A stretch of 64,000 nt of DNA from Pseudoips prasinana (GCA_951640165.1 OX621253.1:10372001-10436000), one strand, 5' to 3'; numbered from the stretch's first letter, positions 20,280 to 32,162 are shown. Program-made: numbers and translations. Notes: a model not told the origin generated them from the letters alone.

Positions 20280-22395
20280 TAGGTAGGTACCACCGTCCAA
20301 TAGGATTGCTCCCTCCAATGTGCAATTTTTTTGAAAAAATGATAGTAAATAGACTGTACCGCTGCTAAATCTTTGCACATAAAAAATATACTTAAATCTT
20401 CTACAAATATAATCAAAACTACTTGGAAGATAATTAATGCTGAGACAGGTAAAACAAAAATACGTAGTCGTGATTTTAACTTAGTAATAAACAACATAGA
20501 TATTAAAGGCGATTTGGAGATTGCGACTGAGTTTGAAAAATATTTTTCGAATATTCCAGTCATACTTACTAACTCTCTTTCATGTTCTTCTACATCTGCT
20601 GAGCAGATACTCAAGCAAAGCGTAGGGTCGTGTGACACAGTTTTTGAATTTTCGGTGGTTAGCCCTAAAGATATTTTAAATGCTTTCAAGAGTATTAATA
20701 TGAAAAACACAAAGGATCTGTGGGGTCTATCTGTTAAGACTGTTTCATCAATTATTACTATAATCGCCCCACACTTAGCTACTGTGTTCAATTGCTGTGT
20801 TGCATCAGGTGTATTTCCTGACTTGATGAAGTATAGTAAAATCATTCCTTTGTTTAAAGCTGGTGATACTTCAGACCCTTCAAATTTTCGACCTGTTTCC
20901 GTGCTGCCCACTCTTAGTAAAATATTTGAAAAGCTTATGCTTAGCCAGCTGCTCAGACACTTTAATATACATAATTTACTACACCGGAAACAGTTTGGAT
21001 TCACAAAGGGTTGTTCAACCATAGATGCAGGGGTCAACTTATTAAAAAGTATATTCGCGGCGTGGGAAGACTCGCAAGATGCATTAGGTATCTTTTGCGA
21101 TTTGTCCAAAGCGTTCGATTGCGTTCATCATGATACTCTGGTCAGAAAATTACACCACTACGGTATTAGGAACAAGGCTCTCGAACTTCTGACTTCTTAC
21201 TTGGGCAATAGAATTCAGAAGGTCGAAATAAACGGTAAAATATCTCCGGGATCTCCAGTGGTAATGGGCGTCCCACAGGGGTCAATTCTGGGCCCATTTT
21301 TGTTTTTAATTTATATAAATGACTTACCTTACTACGTAAGGGATAAGCATGAGATTGTGTTGTTTGCAGATGATACTTCCCTGACGTTCAAAATAAACCG
21401 ACAATTAAGCAATTTTGACGATGTTAATGATGCAATCTCTAAAGTTGTTCATTGGTTTAATGCCAATAATCTTGTGCTGAATGATATGAAAACTAAAGTC
21501 ATTAAATTCACTACACCGAATGTGAAACAGGCGACAACCAATGTACAACTTAATGGAGCTAGGTTGGACCCTGTTGAATCAACTGTGTTCTTGGGTATCA
21601 CTATTGACTCAAAACTACAATGGAGCCCACAAATAGAAAAACTGTCCGGCAAATTAAGTTCTGCAGCATATGCAGTGAAAACTATTAGACGGCTGACTGA
21701 TGTTGACACAGCTAGAATGGTTTATTTCAGTTATTTTCATAGTGTAATGTCCTATGGAATTATTCTCTGGGGAAGCTCTGCTGACATTGACACCATATTT
21801 ATATTGCAAAAAAGAGCTGTAAGAGCTATCTATAATCTTGGCCCGAGAGTGTCTCTAAGAGAAAAATTCAAAGAGGTCAACATTCTAACTGTACCATCTC
21901 AGTATATATATGAAAACTTACTGTATGTGCATAAAAATATCGATTCCTTCTGTAAAAGGAGCGATACACATAATGTAAATACTAGATATAAGAATAATCT
22001 CATACTGCATACTACCCGTCTCCACAAAATAAGTAACTCTTTTATGGGGCAATGTATAAAATTCTATAACAAACTTCCCAATGATATTAGAGAATTGTCT
22101 ACGAATAAGTTTAAAAGAATTATTAAAGCCAAATTGTGTAGCAGGGCATATTACAAAATTTCTGATTATTTAAGTGATAAAAGTGCTTGGGATGGAGTTG
22201 TTCTGAGTCAACACACATGATTGTAATTAATCTAAAGTATATTTTATTTTAAAAAAGGATTCCTACTGAGTTTTCTGGCAGTGTTTCTCAGTAGCTGCCA
22301 CGTCATGCACTGCACGGTAGGGTAAAAAAAATATGACGATTCCACATAAATGTAAAATTTTTACGGAATAAAGTTACTTTGACTTTGACTTAAAT
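20280..22395 (+). mobile_element. 5'-truncated LINE (Jockey/CR1-like), family shared with 43.7-46.6 kb
   Basis: Reverse transcriptase frame followed by a short 3' UTR and a tail ACTTTGACTTTGACTT at 22378-22395. The endonuclease domain is missing, as expected for 5' truncation. Confidence 0.85.
20373..22220 (+). pseudogene. LINE reverse transcriptase (lacking endonuclease)
   Basis: 615 open codons. The reverse transcriptase signatures are in order: SNFRPVSVLPTLSKIFEKLM, FGFTKGCSTIDA, IFCDLSKAFDCVHHDTLV, VMGVPQGSILGPFLFLIYIN, VLFADDTSLTF (FADD catalytic box) and TVFLGITIDSKLQW. A C-terminal thumb/tail region follows (YFHSVMSYGIILWGSS). About 68% similar by eye to the frame at 44643-45962. The frame is intact, but the first third of the protein is missing, so it cannot retrotranspose alone. 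Confidence 0.88.
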
Positions 22396-22412
22396 GGCAT
22401 TTACTACCAAAG

Positions 22413-22794
22413 ATGAGTAATCACCAGTATGGTTTTGTGCCCCAAAGGAGCACCGAAGACTCCCTTTATGACTTAATGCAATACATCAAAAGTAAGCTAC
22501 AACTGAAAAAACTAGTTACAATGGTCTCGCTTGACATAGAGGGAGCCTTTGATAGCGCCTGGTGGCCAGCAATAAGGCTACAACTGGTTCAACAAAAGTT
22601 CCCTACCAACATTAGAAAACTCATGGATAGTTACTTACGAGACCGCATTGTAAGGATTCGCTACGGTGGGGAGAAATACTCCACAAGCACACATAAAGGC
22701 TGCATACAGGGATCCGCGAAGTCGGAGCCGCGCTGTCCTTATGGACTGGCGAAACGGAAACAGAGAGTATGAAACTAAAACTGCCATCCTACAG
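22413..22794 (+). pseudogene. R1-like reverse transcriptase fragment
   Basis: HQYGFVPQRSTEDSLYDLMQ and VSLDIEGAFDSAWWPAI are R1-clade reverse transcriptase blocks (the IxGAFD...WW pattern). The frame then runs through a deletion after KGCIQGS and stops at 22772, before the TIR element begins at 22795. The FADD box is missing. Confidence 0.82.
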
Positions 22795-24266
22795 TAGGGG
22801 AAGACCGGGCAAAGCGAATACCCCGGGCATAGCAAATAGTCCTCACTACATCTAAACTATTCGTTTGACATCAACCACGGGCCCATAGAAACGTTCGGGC
22901 ATCTTATCTCAGTGAGCGGCAAACACGTAATCGAGAGGCCACGTCGCGCGGTGGCTGCAGAACGGCAAGTTGTGGTTACGTAACATTATTTTCGAAATTT
23001 AAGGTAATTGTAATGTATTATATTTTGCGTGTTATTTGCTTATCACCCTTGAGAGTACTTATGTTTCATTACTTGTCAAAGTGCGCTAATAATATGTATT
23101 TAACAGAGAATAGTAAGCAATCGTTTTTGTGTAATTGGAATTAACTTTAGAAATGGCTGTATTGGGCAAAGTGAATAGGGCTAAGTGGATATGCTATTCA
23201 CTTTGCCAGAGTTTATTATTGAGTTACAGTATAACAAAGCTCATATTCTATTGCATATATTGAATAATTCTAAAAAAAAAACTAATCAAGGCTCTTGAGA
23301 AGAAATCGTCATGCAGACCGCTATAAAGTCCGGAGAATCGGTGAAGGGTACAGTAGCAAAGTGCTAATGTTGCTGCAAAACTTGGCAGATTCCGACCTGT
23401 TTTAGTGAGGTTACCTCACGGATATATTCTGTGTATTTTGGTTTGCGGTGAAATATATATTGAAGAAGATGAGCAGCCAGTTGAAAATTAAAACATTGTA
23501 TTAGAGACATAACAATTTAATTAATTATAATGATTATTATTTCTGATATGACATGTTATTTACTTCATTCTAGCGAGACATTTTATTTATTTTGTATTTT
23601 GAATTTCACTGTTACCCATTGGACATTCTGTTTTGACTTTAATTTTGTATTTTTATATTAGAATTTTGTATTTGTAAATTTAGATTGTTTTTTTTTGTAA
23701 ACTTAGATGGTATGTACACCAAATAAGTAGATGAGATTTGTACACCATTCTCATGGTAGAACATAGTGCCCGTAACCTAATTTAAGACCAATCGTTGTAT
23801 TTTACCTATGATTCACAAATAAATGATGGTGATTATGATTATGAAATTTGGATTCGATGTGGTACCTGTCACAGCTGGTGTCAAGAAACATGTATTGCTT
23901 TTGAAGGCATTGGTGTTCATATTTCAAGTGACAACTGCCAGTAATAATCTTTAAGCTATTTCCTATAAACTAATGTTATGTTTATAAGGTTAACTTTAGT
24001 TTTATGTGATTAGAAGGTATTTATTCACTTTGCCCAAGTACCATATCAACTTTACCCGGGCATCAGGGCAAAGCGAATACTAGCACACCTTTTCGAATTC
24101 TTGTTTTAGTTGGACATAAGACATTTAAGATTATTTGATTATAATATATGTAAAATCAATTAATAAAGACTGGTTTGATACATTAATTTTGTTTCTATCA
24201 CTTATACTTTTTATGATAAAGTCTTGAATATCAAACCCTCCTAGCTCTATCAGTCTGGATGATAAA

Positions 24267-24430
24267 ATAAAATAAAATAAAAAAGGTTTTTATTCACGTA
24301 GACTTTAAAAAAGCGCTTGTAAATAGTCAGAACATATTCGTAGTAATATATAATTTATTTATAATTATTTCTAGGTACATATAGATATTTAGGTACACGG
24401 ATTGTAGGAAATAATTTACAATAAGATTTA
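24267..24430 (-). mobile_element. LINE 3' end, (TTTTA)n tail, family D
   Basis: AAAAGGTTTTTATTCACGTA then GACTTTAAAAAAGCGC is the complement of the 3' ends at about 39000-39055 and 52740-52842. Confidence 0.75.
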
Positions 24431-24495
24431 TTTTATAACAGTAACTATATTTAACTAATGATGATCTTAATCAACATTTCTCTACCACTTCTGTA

Positions 24496-25473
24496 ATGGA
24501 TCACCGGACAATATGTGATACTGTCAACTATTTAAATGGTTTGTCGCGCTCTAATACTATTTCGTTTCACTTCTCTCCAGTCTCTTCTGACGACATCAAA
24601 AAGGTTATCCTTTCCATTAAATCCAATGCAGTTGGTTATGATAAGATCGGCCGCCGCATGATTATCCCTATCCTGGATCATGTCCTTCCAGCCATTTCTC
24701 ACATAATTATTTTTTCCCTGGATACTGGATCTCTCCCCACCTTATGGCGTAAAGCTTTTATCCGCCCACTCCCTAAGTCCTCTAATCCCTCACTTCCTGC
24801 TCATTACCGTCCTATTTCTATTCTTCCTTTCCTCTCCAAGGTACTTGAGTCCTGTGTACACGAACAACTCTTCTGGTATGTTCTTGTCAACCAACTGATA
24901 AGCCCGTTTCAATCTGGATTTAGACCGGGACACAGTACCACCACCGCTCTCCTTAAAGTGACTGGTGATATTAGGGCAGGTATGGAGGATACAATGATTA
25001 CCATTATGGTTTTGATCGACTTTTCAAATGCCTTTAATACCGTCAGTCACGTTATCCTATTATCTATTCTCTCCCATCTTATGGTGTCTGATGAAGCTCT
25101 GGAATGGTTTTCCTCCTATCTTCGGGGGCGCCAACAGTCGGTTTACGTCGGTGAGTCCTTTTCAAACTGGCGTAACCTCGATACTGGTGTCCCACAAGGT
25201 ATACTCTCTCCTCTTTTATTTTCGATCTTCATAAATCTCATAACTCATAAACTTCAGTGTGCGTATCATCTGTATGCCGATGATCTCCAGATTTACGTCC
25301 AAACGACATTTGACGGACTGGCTGAGGGTATTGCTAAGATAAATCGTGACTTAGATGCCATAAAAGTTTGGTCTGACAAGTTTGGCCTAACTGTGAACCC
25401 GACAAAGTTTCAAGCCATCATAATGGGAAGCTCCAGATTACTATCAAAGGTTGAGCTTGGTTTATGCACTTAA
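24496..25473 (+). pseudogene. LINE reverse transcriptase, N-terminal part
   Basis: Blocks HYRPISILPFLSKVLESCVH, FQSGFRPGHSTTTALL, VLIDFSNAFNTVSHVILL, DTGVPQGILSPLLFSIFIN and HLYADDLQIYV (YADD catalytic box). The frame ends at a palindrome (25464-25534), where sequence is duplicated in inverted orientation, and continues in another frame at 25519. Confidence 0.85.
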
Positions 25474-25534
25474 GATCAAAGATTATTGATGGAAGATCAC
25501 GTCTTCCATCAATAATCTTTGATCTTAAGTGCAT
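25464..25534. repeat. Perfect 33-bp inverted repeat, 5-bp loop
   Basis: Arms 25464-25496 and 25502-25534 (outer end ATGCACTTAAGATCAAAGAT) are exact complements with loop TCACG. It lies within the LINE reverse transcriptase and causes the frame break. Confidence 0.97.
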
Positions 25535-26136
25535 ACATAAGCCAAAATGTGAAAAACCTTGGACTAAACATTGATGCCTCATTAAGCTGGCAAAAACAAA
25601 TAGCAAGTGTTAGTCAAAGAGTTACAGGCGTATTGCGGTTTCTCTACCGTCTTAAAAAATTTCTACCATTAAAAACTAAGATACTGCTCGTGCAGGCCTT
25701 AATATTTCCTATAGTCGACTATGGTGATGTTTGCTACTTTGACCTGAATGCAGATCACCTCAATAAACTCGATAGACTTCTGAATAACTGCATTCGGTTC
25801 ATTTTCAATCTTCGTAAGCATGACCACGTCTCTTCCCATCGATCCCAACTGCAATGGTTACCGATCCGCGAACGACGATCATTACGAGCACTAACCACCT
25901 TATATTCTATTCTTGACACTCCTTTTTCTCCATCTTACTTATCTCACCACTTTCAATATCTCTTTACTAACCATACTAAAAATCTTCGCTCTTCACACAA
26001 TCGTCTCCTCCAATGTCCATCTCACCGCTCTGATTTCCTTCACTCTTCTTTCTTTATACAGTCAATTCTTCAGTGGAATGCATTACCTCTCGAAATCAGG
26101 ATGGCCAAGAGTTGCATCTCATTTAAAAGTTCGTGA
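25519..26136 (+). pseudogene. LINE reverse transcriptase, C-terminal part
   Basis: Thumb and tail: KNLGLNIDASLSWQKQI, VDYGDVCYFDLNADHLNKLD, QLQWLPIRERRSLRALT. Same element as the frame ending at 25473; the junction is the inverted duplication. Confidence 0.82.
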
Positions 26137-26204
26137 GTATTTACTTCGCAAATTGTTAGCAGAAACCCGCCAGTTATAAATAAATATATGGTTCATGATC
26201 GGAT

Positions 26205-26290
26205 TTTATAGTATAGTATCATATAATATAGTATAGTAAGTTATATAGTATAGTATTGTATAATATAGTATTGTATAGTACAGTATAATA
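26205..26290 (+). repeat. (TATAG)n-like microsatellite
   Basis: Imperfect TATAGTATAG repeats forming the tail of the LINE. Confidence 0.85.
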
Positions 26291-26324
26291 ACGTGTTGTC
26301 CAGTTCTTACTACTTTAGAAGTCG

Positions 26325-26490
26325 CTTAGTATAGCCTCTACTTTCTTACATTTTGATAATTTTATCATCCGTGCACCTACCATGCTATCTCTGCACCACC
26401 CTAAGGTTGACTGGCAGAAAATGCCTAGGGCATTAAGTCCGCATTTGTACCATTTGATGTGCATAAAGTTATAAATAAATAAATATCTTA
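26325..26490 (+). mobile_element. LINE 3' end (GGCATTAAGTCCGC type)
   Basis: Contains ATGCCTAGGGCATTAAGTCC and an AAATAAATAAATA tail, a common lepidopteran LINE terminus. Confidence 0.55.
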
Positions 26491-26519
26491 AGGTATCCAC
26501 TTTGCCCGGTCTTCCCCTA

Positions 26520-26929
26520 CAGTGTATCAAGCAGAACTTCTGGCCATATGGAAAGCCACCAGGGAAGTCCTTAAATGCTCGGAAAAAAGCTTTGGCATAT
26601 ATAGTGACTCAAGGGCAGCATTAGAAACGGTGATCAATCATAGCTCCCGGCATAACCTAGCCGTCGAGATTCGCGAAAATATGAAAACAGCCCTTACACA
26701 AAACAAAAATATATCTTTGTTTTGGATAAAGGCTCATGCGGGATTAATAGGGAACGAGCGCGCGGATCTATTGGCCAAAAATGCAGCTCGCACACTTAGA
26801 AAGACTCCAGATTATGATCGACTTCCGGTGTCATTCGTCAAGAGACAAATAACCAGAGATATCAATCGGGTGCCACCGCCGGAACAACAAAAATTTTCTT
26901 CCCAGACGCTATCGATGCTTATAAGATAA
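26520..26929 (+). pseudogene. R1-like LINE RNase H domain
   Basis: VYQAELLAIWKA (first acidic motif), GIYSDSRAALET (Asp), FWIKAHAGLIGNERADLLAK (the HxGxxGNExAD block). It continues the R1-like element beyond the TIR insertion. Confidence 0.88.
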
Positions 26930-26947
26930 TTAGAAAGCTACAATTAA

Positions 26948-27247
26948 ATGGTAGGTACAATCACTCAAATGCTGACAGGACACGGTGGGTTCTCTGAATA
27001 CTTACACAGGTTCAAGTGTAAAGAGAACCCATCGTGCACCTGTGAACCCGGTGTAGACGAGACCATACCCCACATTCTTTTTGAATGCCCGGTTTATGGT
27101 CTGGACAGACACAATATGGAACAGCTGATAGAGGGCCCAGTCAATGCCAGAAATGTGAACATTATTATGATTAGCAATAGGAAGAGAGATATTTTCATAA
27201 AATATGGGATACACATACTGAAAAAAGTAATCAAAAGAAATAAATAG
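26948..27247 (+). pseudogene. R1-like LINE C-terminal zinc finger
   Basis: QMLTGHGGFSEYLHRFKC, then CTCEPGVDETIPHILFEC, the Cys-Cys-His-Cys finger at the C-terminus of R1-clade proteins. One frame shift from the RNase H part. Confidence 0.85.
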
Positions 27248-27469
27248 ATAAGTACATAAATATTATATAATAACATAGGTATAATGTACGACCTGCAATA
27301 TACAATTGATTGATGATAGCAAATTGATAAGTGGAAAAATAATATTGACAATTAGTGTTATAAAATAGAAATATCAAATATCTAAGTAATTTAAGTTAAA
27401 CCATGTATGTAAATTATCTCCGATTTTGTCGGAGGAACATGCGAAATAATAATTTAAAAAAATAGGTAG

Positions 27470-28049
27470 GTACCTCAATTATGTTTGTGCACTATAGGTA
27501 ATATACCCGGCGCTATACTATGAATACTAGCGACCAGAAAATTCGACCAGATAGATATTATTATTATCACGTTGGCAATAAACGTTTCCCAACGTTAGCC
27601 CAAATAATTTTTATTATTCACCAATAACCTGTACAACATCCTGACAGTAGTTAAGAAATAATATTAATTATAAGACAGTCTAACAAATCACAATCAAGTA
27701 TTACACTTGATACCTACTGTGGACGCCATGAATAGGAATTAGACCTTAATTTTCGGAAATTATAAATCAATGTACCTAGAGTTCATTCCGCCAATCAAGC
27801 AAGAATGCACTCTCCATTGAGCACTACCAAGGAGTGAACCCGACGAACAAATTGATAGCTGATGAGCTGAACAAGATCCCTTCCTCCATTTATCCTTTTT
27901 GTTGATGGACAAGTACGGGTTTCAATTAATAGTTTTCTTTCAAAATGGTTTAAAAGCAACAAAATCTTTTATTGCGGGCAAACTTATATATTTTATGTAC
28001 TTAGATATATAGATATAACTTTTCGAGGTTCTAACATTTTGGCCACTAT
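27470..28049. other. Intergenic AT-rich stretch
   Basis: No gene or repeat recognised. Confidence 0.4.
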
Positions 28050-28430
28050 GGTAATATGTTATAATGTCCTCCTAGCCGAATTTCGGCCACGGCGGCCAGT
28101 CTCAACAGAGATTAGCCATCTGCGCGGGACATATTATAGTGCTCAAGTGTGTGCGCAAACACAGGAGCACTTTCTATTCCATCACTCTCATGATCCGATG
28201 GGACACCTATGCGACACGGCTGGAAAGAGGTCAGGTACAGGACCGACGGCTTTACGTGCTCTCCGAGGCACGGGGGTATAATACCGCCAACTCCCAGACT
28301 TCGGGCTGATGCTGAGAATTTTTTCTTTTTACAGAAAAGTGCCAAAATCACTTTTTAGCCCAACCCGGGATTTGAACCCAGGACCTCGTTCTCTGCGGGT
28401 GAACACGCTACCGCTAGACCAAAGAGGCAG
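28050..28430 (-). mobile_element. SINE family C, full-length copy
   Basis: About 380 bp. On the minus strand the head has TTTGGTCTAGCGGTAGCGTG (A box) and GGGTTCAAATCCCGGGTTGG (B box), followed by a unique body ending near CTAGCCGAATTTCGGCCACG. tRNA-derived. Confidence 0.8.
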
Positions 28431-28865
28431 TACTTTCTATTTCATATGTTATATATAATATATGAAATAGAAAGTATTTAACCAAAGTATTTAAAATTGA
28501 GTCGACAATACTGCATTCGGGCCTTAAAAGTAACGTAAAGTTAACCCTGTAAAAGTAGATGTAGGTTGGAAAAATAAATATTTTTTAAACATTTAAACAG
28601 GTGCCTGTGATTTTTTCTATATGTATAGGTATTTTGAGAGAATTCAAATAATATAGCAGTTATATGCTTAGGGCGAATAGAACATTCAACCTAGTGAGTC
28701 AGAAAACCGATGTTAACTTATTTAGTAACAATACTTTTCATTTAAAAAACTATTTGCAGATTACTTCTTACATGCAATTATAAGCTGTAATACTCTTTTT
28801 TTTTTCTTAAGAGCCGTCTTATTGTCTACCTACTTTTACTGTATAATTCTAAACCAGTGTATATA

Positions 28866-30153
28866 ATAGGTCTTTACCTATGAAATTGCCGTTTTGTATG
28901 AAAAAATTTAAACGAATTTTTTTCATGAATTTTTTTATTTGTATTAATCGAAGTAATCACCCATGCAATCAATGCATCTTTGCCATCGCAGTGGCAGTTT
29001 ATTGATGCCCTTCTTAAAGAAATCAGCTGGACGGGAGGCAACAAATTCTTCAAAGGCATTTTGTACTGCCTCTCGGGTATTGAATTTTTTTCCCGCCAAG
29101 AAGTTATCCAAATTCTGGAAAAAGTAGTAGTCTGTAGGCGCAAGGTCTGGTGAGTAGGGCGGATGACGGAGAGCTTCCAACCCCAGTTCTTGCAACTTGG
29201 AGACCGTCTGCTGTGCAGTATGAGGTCGCGCGTTGTCGTGCAGGAGCAGCGGAGACGAGCGATTGACCAATGCTGGTTGGAGATGCGCCAGCTTCTCCAT
29301 CATTGTGCTCAGTTCTTCACAGTACACATCTGCAGTAATGCTCACCCCGTTTGGTAAGAAGCTGTGATGAATCACACCGGCGCTAGACCACCAAACAGTG
29401 GCCATCACTTTTCTAGGGGTAAGTTTTCGTTTAGGGCATTGTTTAGGTGCTGAACCAGGATCCAACCAACTTGCTGAGCGCTTGCGGTTATCAAACAGAA
29501 TCCATTTTTCATCGCAGGTAACAATGCGGTTCAAAATTCCTTCATTTGTGTGTCTGTTGAGCAGTGCAAGGCACGTCTCGACGCGTACTTCGCGCTGGCG
29601 ATCATTGAGTTCGTGGGGCACCCATTTGTCAAGCTTTTTTACCTTGCCAATTTGACGCAAATGGACCAATATTGTTTTGACGCTAACGTCGAAAGCTGCT
29701 GCTAATTCAGCCGTAGATTGTGTATCATCAGCTTCCACAACCGCCTTTAATTCGTCATTGTCGACCAAAGTCTTCGGACGACCGCGAGGTTCATTTTTCA
29801 GGTCGAAATTTCCAGAACGGAAGCGAGCAAACCAATAACAGGTGGTGCGTTGGTTTGTAGTGTTAGCTCCGTAAACGTCGTTGATGTTGCGTGCCGCTTG
29901 TGCCGCGTTGCTGCCACGACGGTACTCATATTCCATAATTACTCGAATTTTTAACGTATCCATGATGACGAAAAAGATTGAAATGCGATGAAAATGTAAC
30001 ACTAATCAATAAAGAAATGACTACCTTTGGAAAAAAGAATCCATGTTTTTAAAATAAAATTAATTTGAAATTAGAATTCTTAGCCAAACAAAAATTATTT
30101 TGATTTGAAATGGCCAGTACTGCAGAACGGCAATTTCATAGGTAAAGACCTAA
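28866..30153 (-). mobile_element. Mariner transposon copy 2 (1288 bp)
   Basis: TA duplications at 28864-28865 and 30154-30155; same terminal repeats and exactly the same length as copy 1, in the opposite orientation. Confidence 0.96.
28944..29963 (-). CDS. Mariner transposase, second copy
   Basis: 339 codons from the ATG at 29963, aligned end to end with copy 1. D,D34D catalytic motifs intact (VTCDEKWI, LLHDNARPH, APTDYYFF). Two substitutions seen: VMATVWW for VMVTVWW, and EKLAHLQ for EKLVHLQ. No frameshift or stop. Near-identity with copy 1 points to recent activity of this family in the genome. Confidence 0.95.
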   Translation of the reverse strand: MDTLKIRVIMEYEYRRGSNAAQAARNINDVYGANTTNQRTTCYWFARFRSGNFDLKNEPRGRPKTLVDNDELKAVVEADDTQSTAELAAAFDVSVKTILVHLRQIGKVKKLDKWVPHELNDRQREVRVETCLALLNRHTNEGILNRIVTCDEKWILFDNRKRSASWLDPGSAPKQCPKRKLTPRKVMATVWWSSAGVIHHSFLPNGVSITADVYCEELSTMMEKLAHLQPALVNRSSPLLLHDNARPHTAQQTVSKLQELGLEALRHPPYSPDLAPTDYYFFQNLDNFLAGKKFNTREAVQNAFEEFVASRPADFFKKGINKLPLRWQRCIDCMGDYFD

Positions 30154-30266
30154 TATATGAGAAAACTTTTAATTGGGCTTCATATTTTATTCTAGGTATT
30201 TTCCACTTGTATTATAGCTGTAGGTTTTATAAAGCAATAAAATTGAAATAAAATACATTTTGTTAA

Positions 30267-30415
30267 AGGACGGCGCAGATTGACGTCGCGCGGCGACGCA
30301 CGGAGTGTTTCGAGTTGTAGTAATATTAATTCTAGTTTCTATGACATAAGGATAAAAATAACATGATCAAAAATAAAATTCTTAGCCGTGACGCGACGTC
30401 ACTCCGCGCCGGCCT
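30267..30415. mobile_element. GC-rich MITE, PIF/Harbinger-like
   Basis: Terminal repeats AGGRCGGCGCRGAKTGACGT (about 24 bp) with TAA duplications at 30264-30266 and 30416-30418. Length 149 bp. The 3-bp TAA target suits PIF/Harbinger; no coding sequence. Confidence 0.75.
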
Positions 30416-31016
30416 TAATTGTGAGAAAGTTAAAATTAAAGAAGTTTTATTTACATTAGAAGTTAAAACTAGACACATATTTCTAGAATTATCATCAACT
30501 TGCTAAGGCTTATCACTAACCTGATAATACTTAGAAAACAATTGAGGTATATATTCTAACAATCCTTGTAGTTACCATTTCAGATATTAATCATCAATAT
30601 CAGCCTAGTAGCGTCCACAGCTGGACAAAGGCCTCCCCAAAAGATTTCCACAATGGAGTTGTGTCCATAATTTGGAGGGATATACTCACCTTAAACGTAC
30701 CTATTCAATTATTAATTGGCATATAATATGTAAACAATGAACTTCTTATTCGTTTGTCTCAGTTCTAGTGATTCTCAGGGCCATGCTTGAGTCTCACTGC
30801 TCAGAGCCTTTTCATTTTGTGCCACAGGAGTAGCAGTGGTTGGTATTAGGGAGGGTGTAGTAGCATTAAAATAATAAAAAACAACAAACTACAATTTCAA
30901 ACTGTGTTATATTCTGTTATTATGAGATCTTTACAAAAAAATGTTATCAGATGAAGTACCTAAGTACCTAGTCAATTGTTTACAAAAATTTTCAAAAATA
31001 TGGAAGGTCAATGGCC

Positions 31017-31259
31017 ATCAAAAATCTTTTAGTATTACATAAGGTTTAATTATTTTGAAGTTATAATACCAAAAAAATATATCACAAAAACGTAATAATG
31101 GTTCTAATACACATACACCAGCAAAACAAACTTTACCGCCATCGAAAATCTTTTAGTGTTACATAAGGTTTAATTATTTTGAAGTTATAATACCATAAAA
31201 ATATATCACTAAAACTTATACAAGCAAAACTTTTTTTTTATCATCGAAAATCTTTTAGC
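31017..31259. repeat. ~120-bp tandem duplication
   Basis: Two copies and a partial third of a unit with AATCTTTTAGTRTTACATAA and TTATTTTGAAGTTATAATAC, starting at about 31017, 31141 and 31241. Confidence 0.8.
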
Positions 31260-31795
31260 GAACCACATTGTGTTAAAATATTTGAAGATATAAATTAAAT
31301 CAAATCAATAAATTAAATCAATTTTACTTCCCATACAAAAATAAAGATCAAGTGCTGCATTTTTAAGGGATATAAATAAAAATATTTTTCTTCACAAACC
31401 AACTGAGTAAATTATGATACACTCTTTATAATTTTCATTGCCCTGTTTAAACAGGGGAATGGAGATGACAACTTTGGAATTTGGTATGGTTACTGAAAAT
31501 TTTGAATTCTTGAAAGCTAAATTGAACCCTGACTAACTACCCTTTCTACTCAACATGTAACATAAAAACTGTGTAATACTAAACACAATCTTCCCATGTA
31601 CATTCGAAGGCACGTCAGTGGCTACACTTTGATTTTGACAACGATTTTACTACATACATCAACTGTATCTACGGAAATCGCGTCGACTGTTTTTATAAGC
31701 AACTTGTTGACCATCAGTTCGCAAAATTCCTAATAAATAATTCACTAAGTACAAACATACAAATCAACCGAAGGAGATTTTATTAACCCTTAACC

Positions 31796-32162
31796 AGGGG
31801 GGCTAGCGCCTAATACGCCGGACATCGTGATCGGGATCGGCGTTCAAATAGATGAATATGAAGAATGATTTAGTCATTTTTGAAGGAAACGGGAAAAACT
31901 TGCCAAGTGCTAATGTTCGAAGGAGTATGTTGGGAATAAAGCCTTTTTTTTTCGCCTGACCCTGGCACAAGAGTCCCGGCAGTCAGAGAGCAATGGAAGC
32001 AGTTGGAGGAGGCCTATGTCAAGCGACACACCGAGCTAAGAGACATTTTATAAACCACAAGACCATACCAAGAGGAACTAGCTCGGAACAAACGGCTACA
32101 TCAATGTCAATGTCAATTTGAACGCCGATCGTTGAATGAAAGGCAAATTAGACGGTAGCCCT
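31796..32162. mobile_element. MITE-like element (GATCGGCGTTCAAATAG family) with LINE insert
   Basis: Ends CCAGGGGGGCTAGCG and CGGTAGCCCTCTGG are roughly complementary. The word GATCGGCGTTCAAATAG recurs at 40650 and 53.4 kb. A LINE C-terminal fragment lies inside. Confidence 0.5.
31955..32053 (+). pseudogene. RTE-like LINE C-terminal fragment
   Basis: Open frame ending REQWKQLEEAYVKRHTELRD then IL and TAA at 32051-32053. This is the C-terminal signature of a common lepidopteran LINE. Only the last ~30 codons are present. Confidence 0.7.

Larger units (their letters stand above)
24440..26290 (+). mobile_element. Jockey/CR1-like LINE inside the TIR element
   Basis: Reverse transcriptase frames at 24496-25473 and 25519-26136, a stop, then a (TATAG)n-type tail at 26205-26290. 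The endonuclease is missing, so it is 5' truncated. Confidence 0.8.
22795..26519. mobile_element. TIR DNA transposon with CAG target duplication
   Basis: Ends TAGGGGAAGACCGGGCAAAG and its complement, flanked by CAG at 22792-22794 and 26520-26522. Removing it restores the ACA GTG TAT junction in the R1-like LINE. The motif GGGCAAAGYGAATA recurs in both orientations inside (22813, 23164, 23195, 24021, 24066, 26493). No transposase is seen; the middle is occupied by other LINEs. Superfamily not assigned. Confidence 0.85.
22396..27465 (+). mobile_element. R1-clade LINE remnant, split by a TIR element
   Basis: Reverse transcriptase (22413-22794), RNase H (26520-26929) and C-terminal zinc finger (26948-27247) fragments share orientation. 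They are parted by a 3.7-kb TIR element with CAG duplications. The 5' part is missing. The 3' end has a short A-rich tail at about 27455-27465. Confidence 0.8.
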
